A stretch of 10,005 nt of DNA from Bacteroidales bacterium. GTDB lineage: Bacteria > Bacteroidota > Bacteroidia > Bacteroidales > Muribaculaceae. The notes beneath the pieces were generated by a model. It worked only from the letters and a program-made list of their open reading frames with translations. It searched no databases and had not been told where the DNA came from. Positions 1 through 6,471 of this stretch are shown one piece after another. The stretch spans positions 1 through 10,005 of the forward strand of contig CAAGGJ010000109.1 in the NCBI GenBank assembly GCA_900769345.1, in the 5' to 3' direction. Position numbers and translations under genes: made by a program. How positions within the stretch are numbered: position 1 is the first letter of the stretch; the number at the start of each line of letters is the position of its first letter.

Positions 1-12
1 CTCTTCCGATCT
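1..12. other. Residual Illumina adapter sequence
   Basis: The first 12 bases, CTCTTCCGATCT, are identical to the 3' end of the standard Illumina TruSeq/Nextera-era read primer adapter. They are directly joined to the reading frame of the gene that follows, which they would extend with artificial codons. The simplest reading is untrimmed adapter at a contig end, so no biology should be read from these bases and the gene at 13-776 is truncated by assembly, not by evolution. Confidence 0.9.
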
Positions 13-776
13 GAAGCCCTGTTGCGACTTTTGAGAAAATTCTTCCATTGCAATGGGGCAAGTAACGTGTTCCCTCTTTTATCAGTAGAAAGAAGTTCCA
101 CCAATTTTAGGGTTTTACCTATCAATCTATCAATAACATCTTCATAAGGTTTGTTATAGATTATTTTGCGTAGAATTTCTAAGCAATCATTATAACCAAA
201 TACACCGGAGAATTTATCATAAAGTTCATTTGATATAGAGGGATGTGGCCTATAAACAGGTGCACAGACTTTTTTATAATCTATTGATGAGCAAAGATAA
301 GAAAATGGCACAATCGGATTCGGGTAACGAGCAGCTTTTACTTGACGGTTAACATCAAGTTCTACACCACCTAATTCCGCCATATACAAATATGGGACAC
401 CCGCTAAAACTGATGATAAAGCACGTCCATTCCTCTGCCATGCATTATTACCGGCAGGAAGTGCTGAACAATATTCTATTGCAATAAGAAATATCTCCTT
501 GTTTCCATTTATTTCTGAAATGTACGAATCTGCACCTTCTCTAAGAATTCCACCATTATTTTTTAGTTCGTCACCAATATTCACACCCCATCTTCCATGA
601 CCGGACAAAAGTTCAATGGTTATTTCTAAATCATTGCATGCAATTTTATAAGTAGGGATATATACAGGGCAATCTAATAGATTTATTTCACCACCGATGG
701 CCTCATAAATCATATTAAGAGATCGTTCACATTCTACAATGTTATCTCCATGAATTCTTAAGTGTTTATTATTCAT
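13..776 (-). CDS. Putative type II restriction endonuclease, C-terminally truncated by contig end
   Basis: An open frame of about 254 codons starts with ATG at 776 and runs without a stop into the adapter at the window edge. The product begins MNNKHLRIHGDNIVECERSL. Candidate PD-(D/E)xK acidic residues are Asp83 (in GADSYI) and Glu101 (in FLIAIEYCSALPAGNNAWQR, residues 96-115), although the usual lysine two residues after the glutamate is a cysteine. A second conserved-looking block is PFSYLCSS (157-164) followed by VYRPHPS (174-180). No signal peptide or membrane segment is seen. The start codon lies inside the end of the upstream C-protein-like regulator (8-bp overlap), a common layout in type II restriction-modification systems and one that suggests translational coupling. 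A methyltransferase would be expected nearby but is not in the window. The enzyme call rests on context and a remembered resemblance; specificity is unknown. Confidence 0.5.
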
Positions 777-990
777 TGAGTAGTAGGGTGTCTAATTTTA
801 CATTTAGGGCATCAGCAATTTTCTTTGCATTTTTGAGTGATATATTACGCTCGGCACGTTCGACCATACCAATATAGGTACGATTCAACTCTGCACGAAA
901 AGCCAATTCTTCTTGAGAGATATTCATGGCTTTTCTGTACAGTTGTACATTCTTACCGAACGAAATCATTATTTCATCAACTCTTGACAT
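769..990 (-). CDS. XRE-family regulator resembling restriction-modification controller (C) proteins
   Basis: A 73-residue DNA-binding protein. The helix-turn-helix lies at about residues 24-47: NISQEELAFRAELNRTYIG followed by MVERAERNISL, the arrangement typical of C proteins, which have R-T-Y-I-G/S-x-x-E-R-x-x-R-N-I/P-S at this place. C proteins are small homodimers that bind C-boxes and time expression of the endonuclease relative to the methyltransferase. I chose ATG 990 because a good promoter (-7 element at 1012-1019) lies just upstream and would start transcription near 1006. A longer frame from ATG 1059 would need a start upstream of this promoter, and ATG 969 (giving MISFGKNVQ, 66 residues) is also possible. 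The stop codon overlaps the start of the endonuclease-like gene. Plain XRE antitoxin or phage repressor roles are less likely given the partner. Confidence 0.8.
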   Translation of the reverse strand: MSRVDEIMISFGKNVQLYRKAMNISQEELAFRAELNRTYIGMVERAERNISLKNAKKIADALNVKLDTLLLNE

Positions 991-1009
991 GCTAATGCTA
1001 CTATTAGTC
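991..1009. promoter_or_regulatory. Dyad at predicted +1 of the XRE gene, candidate autoregulatory operator
   Basis: An inverted repeat CTAAT (992-996), six-base spacer, ATTAG (1003-1007) sits between the predicted -7 element and ATG 990. On the minus strand the overlapping string GACTaatAGT (1009-1000) resembles a half C-box of the GACT-N3-AGTC type, lacking the last C. Its location over the predicted start of transcription fits repression by the adjacent regulator. The dyad is short, so this is inference. Confidence 0.35.
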
Positions 1010-1011
1010 TG

Positions 1012-1042
1012 TAAAATTATCGACTTTGCTGTCCGTACACAA
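1012..1042 (-). promoter_or_regulatory. Bacteroidetes-type promoter of the XRE/endonuclease operon
   Basis: On the minus strand TTG (1042-1040) is followed after exactly 20 bases by TAATTTTA (1019-1012), seven of eight matches to the Bacteroidetes -7 consensus TAnnTTTG with the expected spacing to the -33 element. It predicts a leader of about 15-20 nt before ATG 990. A perfect -7 match, TAACTTTG, also occurs further upstream (1075-1068), but I see no TTG at the right distance from it; it could be a secondary promoter. Confidence 0.5.
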
Positions 1043-1170
1043 CCGACTACTCGTTGCATTTAACTTGCAAAGTTACACAAAATGAACATAATAGCATCTT
1101 TCAGTATTTTTTCTGTGCATTTTGTGTCTTTTGGGGCACTCTTTGCTATTTCTAAATTTGTGGTGCAGTT

Positions 1171-1269
1171 AAGTAACGGCTACGCCGTAGTGTGGATTGA
1201 AATTTGGAAAAGTTGGCAAAGTACAAATCCGAATATGTCGCACCTCACCCGAGGTGCGTGGATTGAAAC
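1171..1269 (+). CRISPR. Minimal or relict type I-C-like CRISPR: diverged repeat, 33-nt spacer, intact repeat
   Basis: The intact repeat is 1237-1269 (33 nt). It begins GTCGCACC, has a 7-bp stem GCACCTC/GAGGTGC (1240-1246 with 1251-1257, loop ACCC) and ends GTGGATTGAAAC, the hallmark of type I-C repeats. The 33-nt element at 1171-1203 ends GTGGATTGAAAT, shares the last 11 bases before the final base, and carries a different stem, ACGGC/GCCGT (1176-1180 with 1184-1188), whose centre lies at the same distance from the 3' end as in the intact repeat. The sequence between, 1204-1236, is 33 nt, a normal type I-C spacer length. No cas gene is present in the window. Translating the plus strand gives the string GAWIET, known from spurious proteins called over such arrays, so I do not annotate the 108-codon open frame at 1082-1408. 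Confidence 0.65.
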
Positions 1270-1495
1270 GCATAGGCAAGACCGCAATTCGCATTGCGTC
1301 GACCTCAGGTGGGGCGACGATAAAAATCTGATTGATTTTGAAAGCAATTCTCAACAAATATTTGAAAAAGAATATACTTGGTGCCTTCGGGTGGTTTTGT
1401 CGGATTAAATAATGACCATATTGCTGATTTTCTTGATAAAAAATACTGTTTGGGTGGTTATGGGGGTATTTGGCCGGGGTGGTGTGTGAAATTTA
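1270..1495. other. Non-coding stretch with hairpins and a G-rich patch
   Basis: No convincing gene is seen. Immediately right of the CRISPR repeat are two more dyads: CGCAAT/ATTGCG (1283-1288 with 1293-1298, loop TCGC) and CGTCG/CGACG (1297-1301 with 1315-1319). The second lies inside a segment beginning GTCGACCTCA that resembles the 5' half of the repeat and could be an eroded third copy. From 1452 to 1482 the plus strand is very G-rich, with runs of 3, 5 and 4 G plus several GG. A 25-codon hydrophobic frame (1412-1489) exists but has nothing else to support it. Confidence 0.5.
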
Positions 1496-1527
1496 TTTGG
1501 CGGAATGAAAATGAAATTGTAACTTTG
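1496..1527 (+). promoter_or_regulatory. Bacteroidetes-type promoter of the S9 peptidase gene
   Basis: TTTG at 1496-1499 is followed, after 20 bases, by TAACTTTG at 1520-1527. The -7 element is a perfect match to TAnnTTTG and the spacing is as expected for the primary sigma factor of Bacteroidetes. Transcription would start near 1532-1534, giving a leader of about 80 nt before ATG 1612. Confidence 0.65.
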
Positions 1528-1531
1528 TTTG

Positions 1532-1559
1532 CGGTAGGTGCCGGGTGATGGCGCTGCCG
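1532..1559 (+). promoter_or_regulatory. Stable stem-loop at the 5' end of the peptidase mRNA leader
   Basis: CGGTAGGTGCC (1532-1542) pairs with GGCGCTGCCG (1550-1559), giving ten base pairs including two G-U pairs, one bulged G, and a 7-nt loop (1543-1549). It starts at or within a few bases of the predicted transcription start. It is not followed by a T run, so it is not an intrinsic terminator. A 5' stem protecting the transcript from decay, or a leader regulatory element, are possible; I recognise no known riboswitch. Confidence 0.4.
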
Positions 1560-1611
1560 GGAATAATACAAAAACAAATCGATAATCTTAAGAAATAAAC
1601 TGATAATCAAA

Positions 1612-4071
1612 ATGAAGTTACTAACGAAATGCCTCGTGGGTGCTGCGGTGGCTCTTACGGCACTTTCATCGATGGCTCAAGAACGCTTGCCGGAATATCT
1701 ACAGGCTGAGAAGTTTACCAAAGATAAACTTAATACTATGCTCTTCAGCACCACGGTACGCCCTAACTGGATGGCTAAGGGTAGTTCGTTCTGGTATGAA
1801 TATAAAACGAGTGAGGGCAACTTTTGGTGGGTGGTCAACCCGGTGACTCGCTCTAAAACTCCGCTTTGGGACCGCGACAAACTGGCTGCGGAGCTTACGA
1901 CTATTGTTCAGGACCCGTTTGAGGCTCGCCATTTGCCTATTCAGAACCTTAAGGCGCTGAAGGACGGCGAGACGTTCTCTTTTGAAATAGTGTCGACCAA
2001 GGATGTGGAAAAGCCGAAAAAAGACGATAAAGAGGAGGAAAAGAAGGGCAAAAAGCGCTCTAAAGGCGGCAAAAAGCGGTTCTTCTTTGAGTGGAATTTT
2101 GCCACACAGACCTTGAAGCATCTTGCCGATAAGGAAGAGGCTGAGGAGGAGAGTGCCGACTGGGCTAATGTGTCGCCCGACAAGAGCACGGTGGTGTTTG
2201 CCAAGGATTGTAACCTCTATCGCATGAGTTATGCCGACTATAAAAAGGCTCTCGAGGATGAGAACGACAGCACCATAGTGGAAATACAGCTCACCACCGA
2301 TGGCACTAAGGATTTCGGCTACGGTATACCCTACTCGCTGCTCAACACCGACACCTTGTGCAACGGCAAGCGCCGTGGTGCGTGGGGTGCATGGTCGCCC
2401 GACTCGCGCCACTTTGTAACTATCATCGAGGATAACAGCGCCGTCAAGGAGTTGTGGGTAATCAATTCGGTGGCATCGCCTCGTCCCACGCTCGAAACCT
2501 ATAAATATCAGATGCCCGGCGAGATGGAAGCTCCTATAGAGCACCTCTATGTGTTCGATATGACCAACAACACTCGCAAGGAGGTCAACACAGCCCGATT
2601 TAAGCATCAAACTCACAATTTGGAATACGCTCCACGCGACAAGCGTATGGCTTGGGACGAAAATCAAGCCACCATTTGGCTTGGCGACAACAATCACTTC
2701 TACCTCAATCGCTCAAGCCGCGACTTGCATCGCATCGATGTCTGCTCCTACACCATAGGCGAGGACACCATAGTGCCACTTATCGAGGAGCGTATGAACA
2801 CTTATCAGGAACTTCGCCGCTTGCATGCCGTGAACGGCGGCCAGGAATTGATACACTGGAGCGAACGCGACGGCTGGGCTCACCTCTACCTCTACGACGG
2901 CACCGGTAAGCTCAAAAACCGCATCACCAAGGGCAGCTGGCACGTGGAAGATGTGGTGAAAGTGGATGAGCGCACACGCACCATCTACTTCAGCGCCTGC
3001 GGCCGCGAAGAGGGCGAAAATCCTTACTATGAGCACCTCTACAGCGTGCGTTTCGACGGCACCGGACTGCGTATGCTCACCCCCGGCGACTTCTTCCATG
3101 CAGCAATGATGGACCAAGACGCCCGATTTGTGGTCGACAACTATTCGCGCGTCAACACCGTGCCTCGCACCGACCTTCGCGACGCACTCGGCAACAAGAT
3201 AATGACCCTCGAGGAAGCCGATTTCTCGCAACTGCTTGCCAACGGCTATCAGTTCCCCGAACCATTTAAGGTAAAAGCCGCCGACGGTGTCACCGACCTC
3301 TACGGCGTGATGTTCAAGCCATTCGATATGGACACCACCAAGACCTATCCGATAGTCGACTATGTGTATCCCGGACCACAAGTCGAAGCCGTGTACTACC
3401 CCTTCACACGCATGACCGTACGCACCGACCGCTTGGCACAAGCCGGATTTGTGGTAATCTCGGTGGGACAGCGCGGCGGACACCCCAACCGCTCGAAGTG
3501 GTATCACAACTTCGGCTACGGCAATATGCGCGACTACCCTCTTGCCGACCATAAGTATGCCATAGAGCAGCTCGCCAACCGTCATAAATGGATTGACATC
3601 AACCGCGTGGGCATACACGGCCATTCGGGCGGCGGATTTATGAGTACGGCAGCCATCTGCCAGTATCCCGACTTCTTCAAGGCAGCCGTGTCGTGCGCCG
3701 GCAATCACGACAACAACATCTACAACCGCTGGTGGAGCGAAACACACCACGGCGTGAAGGAGAAAGTGAGCGAAGAAGGCGACACCACATTTGTGTATCA
3801 AATAGCCACCAATCCCGAGATAGCAAGCAAGCTCAAGGGACACCTGATGCTCGTGCATGGCGACATCGACAACAATGTGCATCCCGCCAATACCACACGC
3901 GTGGTGGATGCGCTTATTCGCGCAGGCAAGCGATTTGATATGCTCTATCTGCCGCAACAGCGCCACGGATTCGGCAATATGGACGAATATTTCTATTGGC
4001 GCATGGTCGACTTCTTCAGTGAGCACCTAAAGGGCCGCAGCGAGCACTCGGTGGACATACCCAAACGATAG
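1612..4071 (+). CDS. Secreted S9B family serine peptidase, dipeptidyl-peptidase IV-like
   Basis: An 819-residue exported alpha/beta-hydrolase of the prolyl oligopeptidase clan. Residues 1-22 form a type I signal peptide (KLLTKCLVGAAVALTALSS, then MA-QE), so the enzyme is periplasmic or surface exposed. A beta-propeller of the DPPIV_N type spans about 100-530, including GAWSPDSRHFVTI (259-271) and SERDGWAHLYLYD (417-429). The catalytic domain covers about 560-812, with the nucleophile Ser672 in GIHGHSGGGF, Asp753 in HGDIDNNVHP and His785 in QQRHGFG. Length is in the usual range for DPP-IV homologues. Two oddities: a lysine/glutamate-rich insertion at about 131-156, and no WVYEEE-type double-glutamate motif in front of the WSPD block, where DPP-IV enzymes bind the substrate N-terminus; here the segment is YGIPYSLLNTD (237-247). 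Exact dipeptidase specificity is therefore uncertain. It is monocistronic, with its own promoter and terminator. Confidence 0.9.
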   Translation: MKLLTKCLVGAAVALTALSSMAQERLPEYLQAEKFTKDKLNTMLFSTTVRPNWMAKGSSFWYEYKTSEGNFWWVVNPVTRSKTPLWDRDKLAAELTTIVQDPFEARHLPIQNLKALKDGETFSFEIVSTKDVEKPKKDDKEEEKKGKKRSKGGKKRFFFEWNFATQTLKHLADKEEAEEESADWANVSPDKSTVVFAKDCNLYRMSYADYKKALEDENDSTIVEIQLTTDGTKDFGYGIPYSLLNTDTLCNGKRRGAWGAWSPDSRHFVTIIEDNSAVKELWVINSVASPRPTLETYKYQMPGEMEAPIEHLYVFDMTNNTRKEVNTARFKHQTHNLEYAPRDKRMAWDENQATIWLGDNNHFYLNRSSRDLHRIDVCSYTIGEDTIVPLIEERMNTYQELRRLHAVNGGQELIHWSERDGWAHLYLYDGTGKLKNRITKGSWHVEDVVKVDERTRTIYFSACGREEGENPYYEHLYSVRFDGTGLRMLTPGDFFHAAMMDQDARFVVDNYSRVNTVPRTDLRDALGNKIMTLEEADFSQLLANGYQFPEPFKVKAADGVTDLYGVMFKPFDMDTTKTYPIVDYVYPGPQVEAVYYPFTRMTVRTDRLAQAGFVVISVGQRGGHPNRSKWYHNFGYGNMRDYPLADHKYAIEQLANRHKWIDINRVGIHGHSGGGFMSTAAICQYPDFFKAAVSCAGNHDNNIYNRWWSETHHGVKEKVSEEGDTTFVYQIATNPEIASKLKGHLMLVHGDIDNNVHPANTTRVVDALIRAGKRFDMLYLPQQRHGFGNMDEYFYWRMVDFFSEHLKGRSEHSVDIPKR

Positions 4072-4093
4072 CCACAAGGCATAAAAACATAAG

Positions 4094-4133
4094 ATGCGGG
4101 CACGCTCCAAAACCAAGAGGAGCGTGCCCGCAT
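4094..4133. terminator. Bidirectional intrinsic terminator between convergent genes
   Basis: A perfect 15-bp stem, ATGCGGGCACGCTCC (4094-4108) with its complement at 4119-4133, encloses a 10-nt A-rich loop. It starts 23 nt after the peptidase stop codon and lies 33 nt beyond the stop of the convergent lipoprotein gene. The flanks are moderately T-rich in the direction of each transcript (TTGTATTA on plus, TTTTTAT further out on minus), so it can serve both genes. Confidence 0.85.
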
Positions 4134-4166
4134 TGTATTATCGGGGCTGTGAAGCCTTAGAGCGCC

Positions 4167-6431
4167 CTATCGCGGCTCCAAAGTATGTGTCTTGATAAGT
4201 TGCCCATCGCGAGAGCTCTGCTGCAGAGTCCAGCCGCCATTTCCGTTAGTCTCGAGATGCCAATCGTAGTCGGGATTGCGAAGCAACTTCTTGAGTTCGG
4301 CAGGGAAAGCATCGGCGCGGCGCGCATCTTCCCAAGTGCGGATGGCGCGGAAAATGGCATATTTCTGCGGACAGCTCTCCACCGCCTCTTGACTGATGCG
4401 AAGCGAATAGGTAGCGCCCCAGCCCACCGATACGGCTTGAATATGCTCGTAGGTTTCGACCTTCGAGTCGGCAGTGATTGGGAAATTCATACCGAACGAC
4501 ACTGGGAAGAAATTGGCATATTCCTGGTCGCGAGCATCCTTACCTTGACTTGTGCTGCTGCCCCACACGCGAAGTTCGGTGTCGTAGAGATTGGTTCCGC
4601 CGCCCGCGTTGTTGACGCTCTGATAGTGCCAAGAGCCCTCATTGAATCCCGCACCGGTGAAGCGGATATAGTCAACGCCAAGCGACTTGGCATGGTCCAT
4701 CATAGTGCGCAAGAATCGCTTGGTAGAATAGTAGCCGTGGCCATTGTTCCAAAGGAATTCGAAGCCGTCGAAGTCGTAATAACGCATATCGTTAACGGCG
4801 CAGATTTCGGCATAGAGTTTAGCTATCTCGTCCTGCAAAGCGATGTTAGGAATCAAGCCATCGTAGCCGCAGTTGATAGTAACTTGCAGTTTGAGCACAT
4901 CGTCGCCCTTCTTATGCACGGCAGGCGTAGTGCCCCAATATCCACGCTGCACATTGAGCAAGCGATAAGGAGCCTCGGTGGTAACGCCAAGGTAGTAGAT
5001 AAGCTCCTTGCCAATCTTAATCATGTTAAGATTCTTGCAGTGTGCCTCCCAGCTGGCGATTTCCTCGAGGTAAGTAGGATCGTCGATTTCGATTATAGTG
5101 TCGGTGGCCGAAAGGTTGTTCATCAACACACGTTTCTGCTGATAGCAAACACTGTCGGTAGGCACAGGGCTTGCGTCCTTGGTGCCGGGAGCCATAGCAT
5201 TGGTGATGCAAGCACGGCCCACCAAGAATCCCTTTTCGAGCAAAGGTGCGGCAAAATCTTTAGTCGAAAGGTCGCCACTTGCAAGGTGGAAAGGCTTGTT
5301 AGAGAAGTCCTTGCCATCGATATATCCCATTTTATTGCGGTCGGGGCGAATAAAGCCAAGGTCATAGGCACTCACAGCCTTAAAACCGAGTTGTTCGATA
5401 TACGAAGGGATACTATCGTAGAGATTTCCCGAGCAAATGATATCGGGCACACAAGCAGTAGGGTCTTTAATCCATTTACCATCGATGGTAGGGTGCGGCA
5501 AGCCCTCGTCAAGCACCACATTTTGTATCACGTCCATCAGAGCGATGTCGTCGGGACTGCCCCAAAGGGCTACCGATGAGCCGATATAGTCGACTCCCGG
5601 AATCGGTTCGACATCGATGTGATTAGGTTCGTTATTCTCCTTGTTAGGCATAAGCGAATAGTACTCCTGGCGAGGTTTTGAACGGTCGCGCGAGTGATAT
5701 TGCAGGTACACTTGGCCGTCGCTGTTCACCATAGCGGCATTCGAAGTAGTAAAGCGAAAATATGGTTCCTTATAAGCAAAGAAAGCCACATCACTGAAAC
5801 CATTTCCGCCAATCTGAAGTATGGTACCCTCCTTGAGCGAATCGGGCATAACGATGGTGTTTGGGTCGGGATTGTGTATCACATATTGTTGCGGACCGGC
5901 GCTACCCTCAATGTCGGAACTACCGCCGGTGGTGTTATCGTCGAGTGCAAGTATGCCGATGGCATAGTTTACAGTGGCGCTGGTGTCGCGAGCGCAACCG
6001 ATGATATCGCCAAAAAGGTTGGTGATAGAGGTTTGATAGCGACCCCACTGCACATCGTCAACATTCTCACGGTTGGTAAGGTCGGTGAGAGTCATCTTGA
6101 TGTATTTATCCTTAGGTTTGATTTTGATTTTTGCCACCGAACCGTTGTCAAACTCCACGGTGAGTGAGCTTCCGAGCCACGAATAAGAGGCATTGACGGG
6201 GTAATAATACTCCTTAGCGTCGAAGTTATAGAGCGACATTATGGGCGAAGGTTTGTCGGGCACGGCGAAGTCAGGGCCGTCGCTAACGGCAATATTCTTC
6301 ATCGAGGTGATGTAGCCCTTGTTGTTAACACTAATTTTAAAATAGTCGGTCGAGAAATCCCAGTTGTCGCTTGAAGAGCAAGCACACAGCACCATACCGA
6401 CTGCCACAAATGATAAAATTTTCTTAAACAT
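4167..6431 (-). CDS. Uncharacterised lipoprotein, probable TIM-barrel glycoside hydrolase
   Basis: A 754-residue protein from ATG 6431. I chose this start because it gives a clean lipoprotein signal, MFKKILSFVAVGMVLCAC, with lipobox LCAC and lipidated Cys18; the longer frame would start at TTG 6470 and lose the signal. After the serine/aspartate linker, residues about 25-300 are rich in beta strands and look like a beta-sandwich (WGRYQTSITNLFGD, 129-142). Residues about 325-720 alternate strands and helices as a TIM barrel does. YYDFDGFEF (551-559) is a typical barrel-strand end with acidic residues Asp553, Asp555 and Glu558 as catalytic candidates. Between them lies a module of about 90 residues (425-515) ending RGYWGTTPAVHKKGDDV. 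No family name can be given. The position downstream of a GH2 galactosidase-type gene suggests a role in the same glycan breakdown, anchored in the outer or inner membrane. Enzyme activity is inferred, not shown. Confidence 0.8.
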   Translation of the reverse strand: MFKKILSFVAVGMVLCACSSSDNWDFSTDYFKISVNNKGYITSMKNIAVSDGPDFAVPDKPSPIMSLYNFDAKEYYYPVNASYSWLGSSLTVEFDNGSVAKIKIKPKDKYIKMTLTDLTNRENVDDVQWGRYQTSITNLFGDIIGCARDTSATVNYAIGILALDDNTTGGSSDIEGSAGPQQYVIHNPDPNTIVMPDSLKEGTILQIGGNGFSDVAFFAYKEPYFRFTTSNAAMVNSDGQVYLQYHSRDRSKPRQEYYSLMPNKENNEPNHIDVEPIPGVDYIGSSVALWGSPDDIALMDVIQNVVLDEGLPHPTIDGKWIKDPTACVPDIICSGNLYDSIPSYIEQLGFKAVSAYDLGFIRPDRNKMGYIDGKDFSNKPFHLASGDLSTKDFAAPLLEKGFLVGRACITNAMAPGTKDASPVPTDSVCYQQKRVLMNNLSATDTIIEIDDPTYLEEIASWEAHCKNLNMIKIGKELIYYLGVTTEAPYRLLNVQRGYWGTTPAVHKKGDDVLKLQVTINCGYDGLIPNIALQDEIAKLYAEICAVNDMRYYDFDGFEFLWNNGHGYYSTKRFLRTMMDHAKSLGVDYIRFTGAGFNEGSWHYQSVNNAGGGTNLYDTELRVWGSSTSQGKDARDQEYANFFPVSFGMNFPITADSKVETYEHIQAVSVGWGATYSLRISQEAVESCPQKYAIFRAIRTWEDARRADAFPAELKKLLRNPDYDWHLETNGNGGWTLQQSSRDGQLIKTHTLEPR

Positions 6432-6471
6432 AAATAATTTTGGTTTTGTTTGACATACTTTTCTATACAAA

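Noticed and set aside
1082..1408. 108-codon plus-strand open frame over the CRISPR region
   Set aside because: It runs through both repeats and gives the GAWIET string typical of false proteins on type I-C arrays; no family resemblance elsewhere.
1452..1482. Canonical four-run GGG quadruplex
   Set aside because: Only three runs of three or more G are present, so the strict pattern is not met; kept only as a G-rich island.
1612..2200. Possible recombination mosaic at the 5' end of the peptidase gene
   Set aside because: Codons there end in T or A more often than later in the gene, but the change is gradual and by eye only; an A/T-rich gene start is common.
2713..4026. 437-codon minus-strand open frame inside the peptidase gene
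   Set aside because: Antisense shadow caused by codon bias of a well-supported S9 gene; its His/Val/Ala-rich product has no recognisable domain. The 332-codon frame at 1699-2697 is rejected for the same reason.
4185..5579. 464-codon plus-strand open frame opposite the lipoprotein gene
   Set aside because: Antisense shadow; the minus-strand frame has a signal peptide, lipobox and domain structure, whereas this one has none.
6432..6470. Extended N-terminus of the lipoprotein from TTG 6470
   Set aside because: It would bury the lipoprotein signal peptide and starts at the foot of the intercistronic stem-loop; ATG 6431 is far better.
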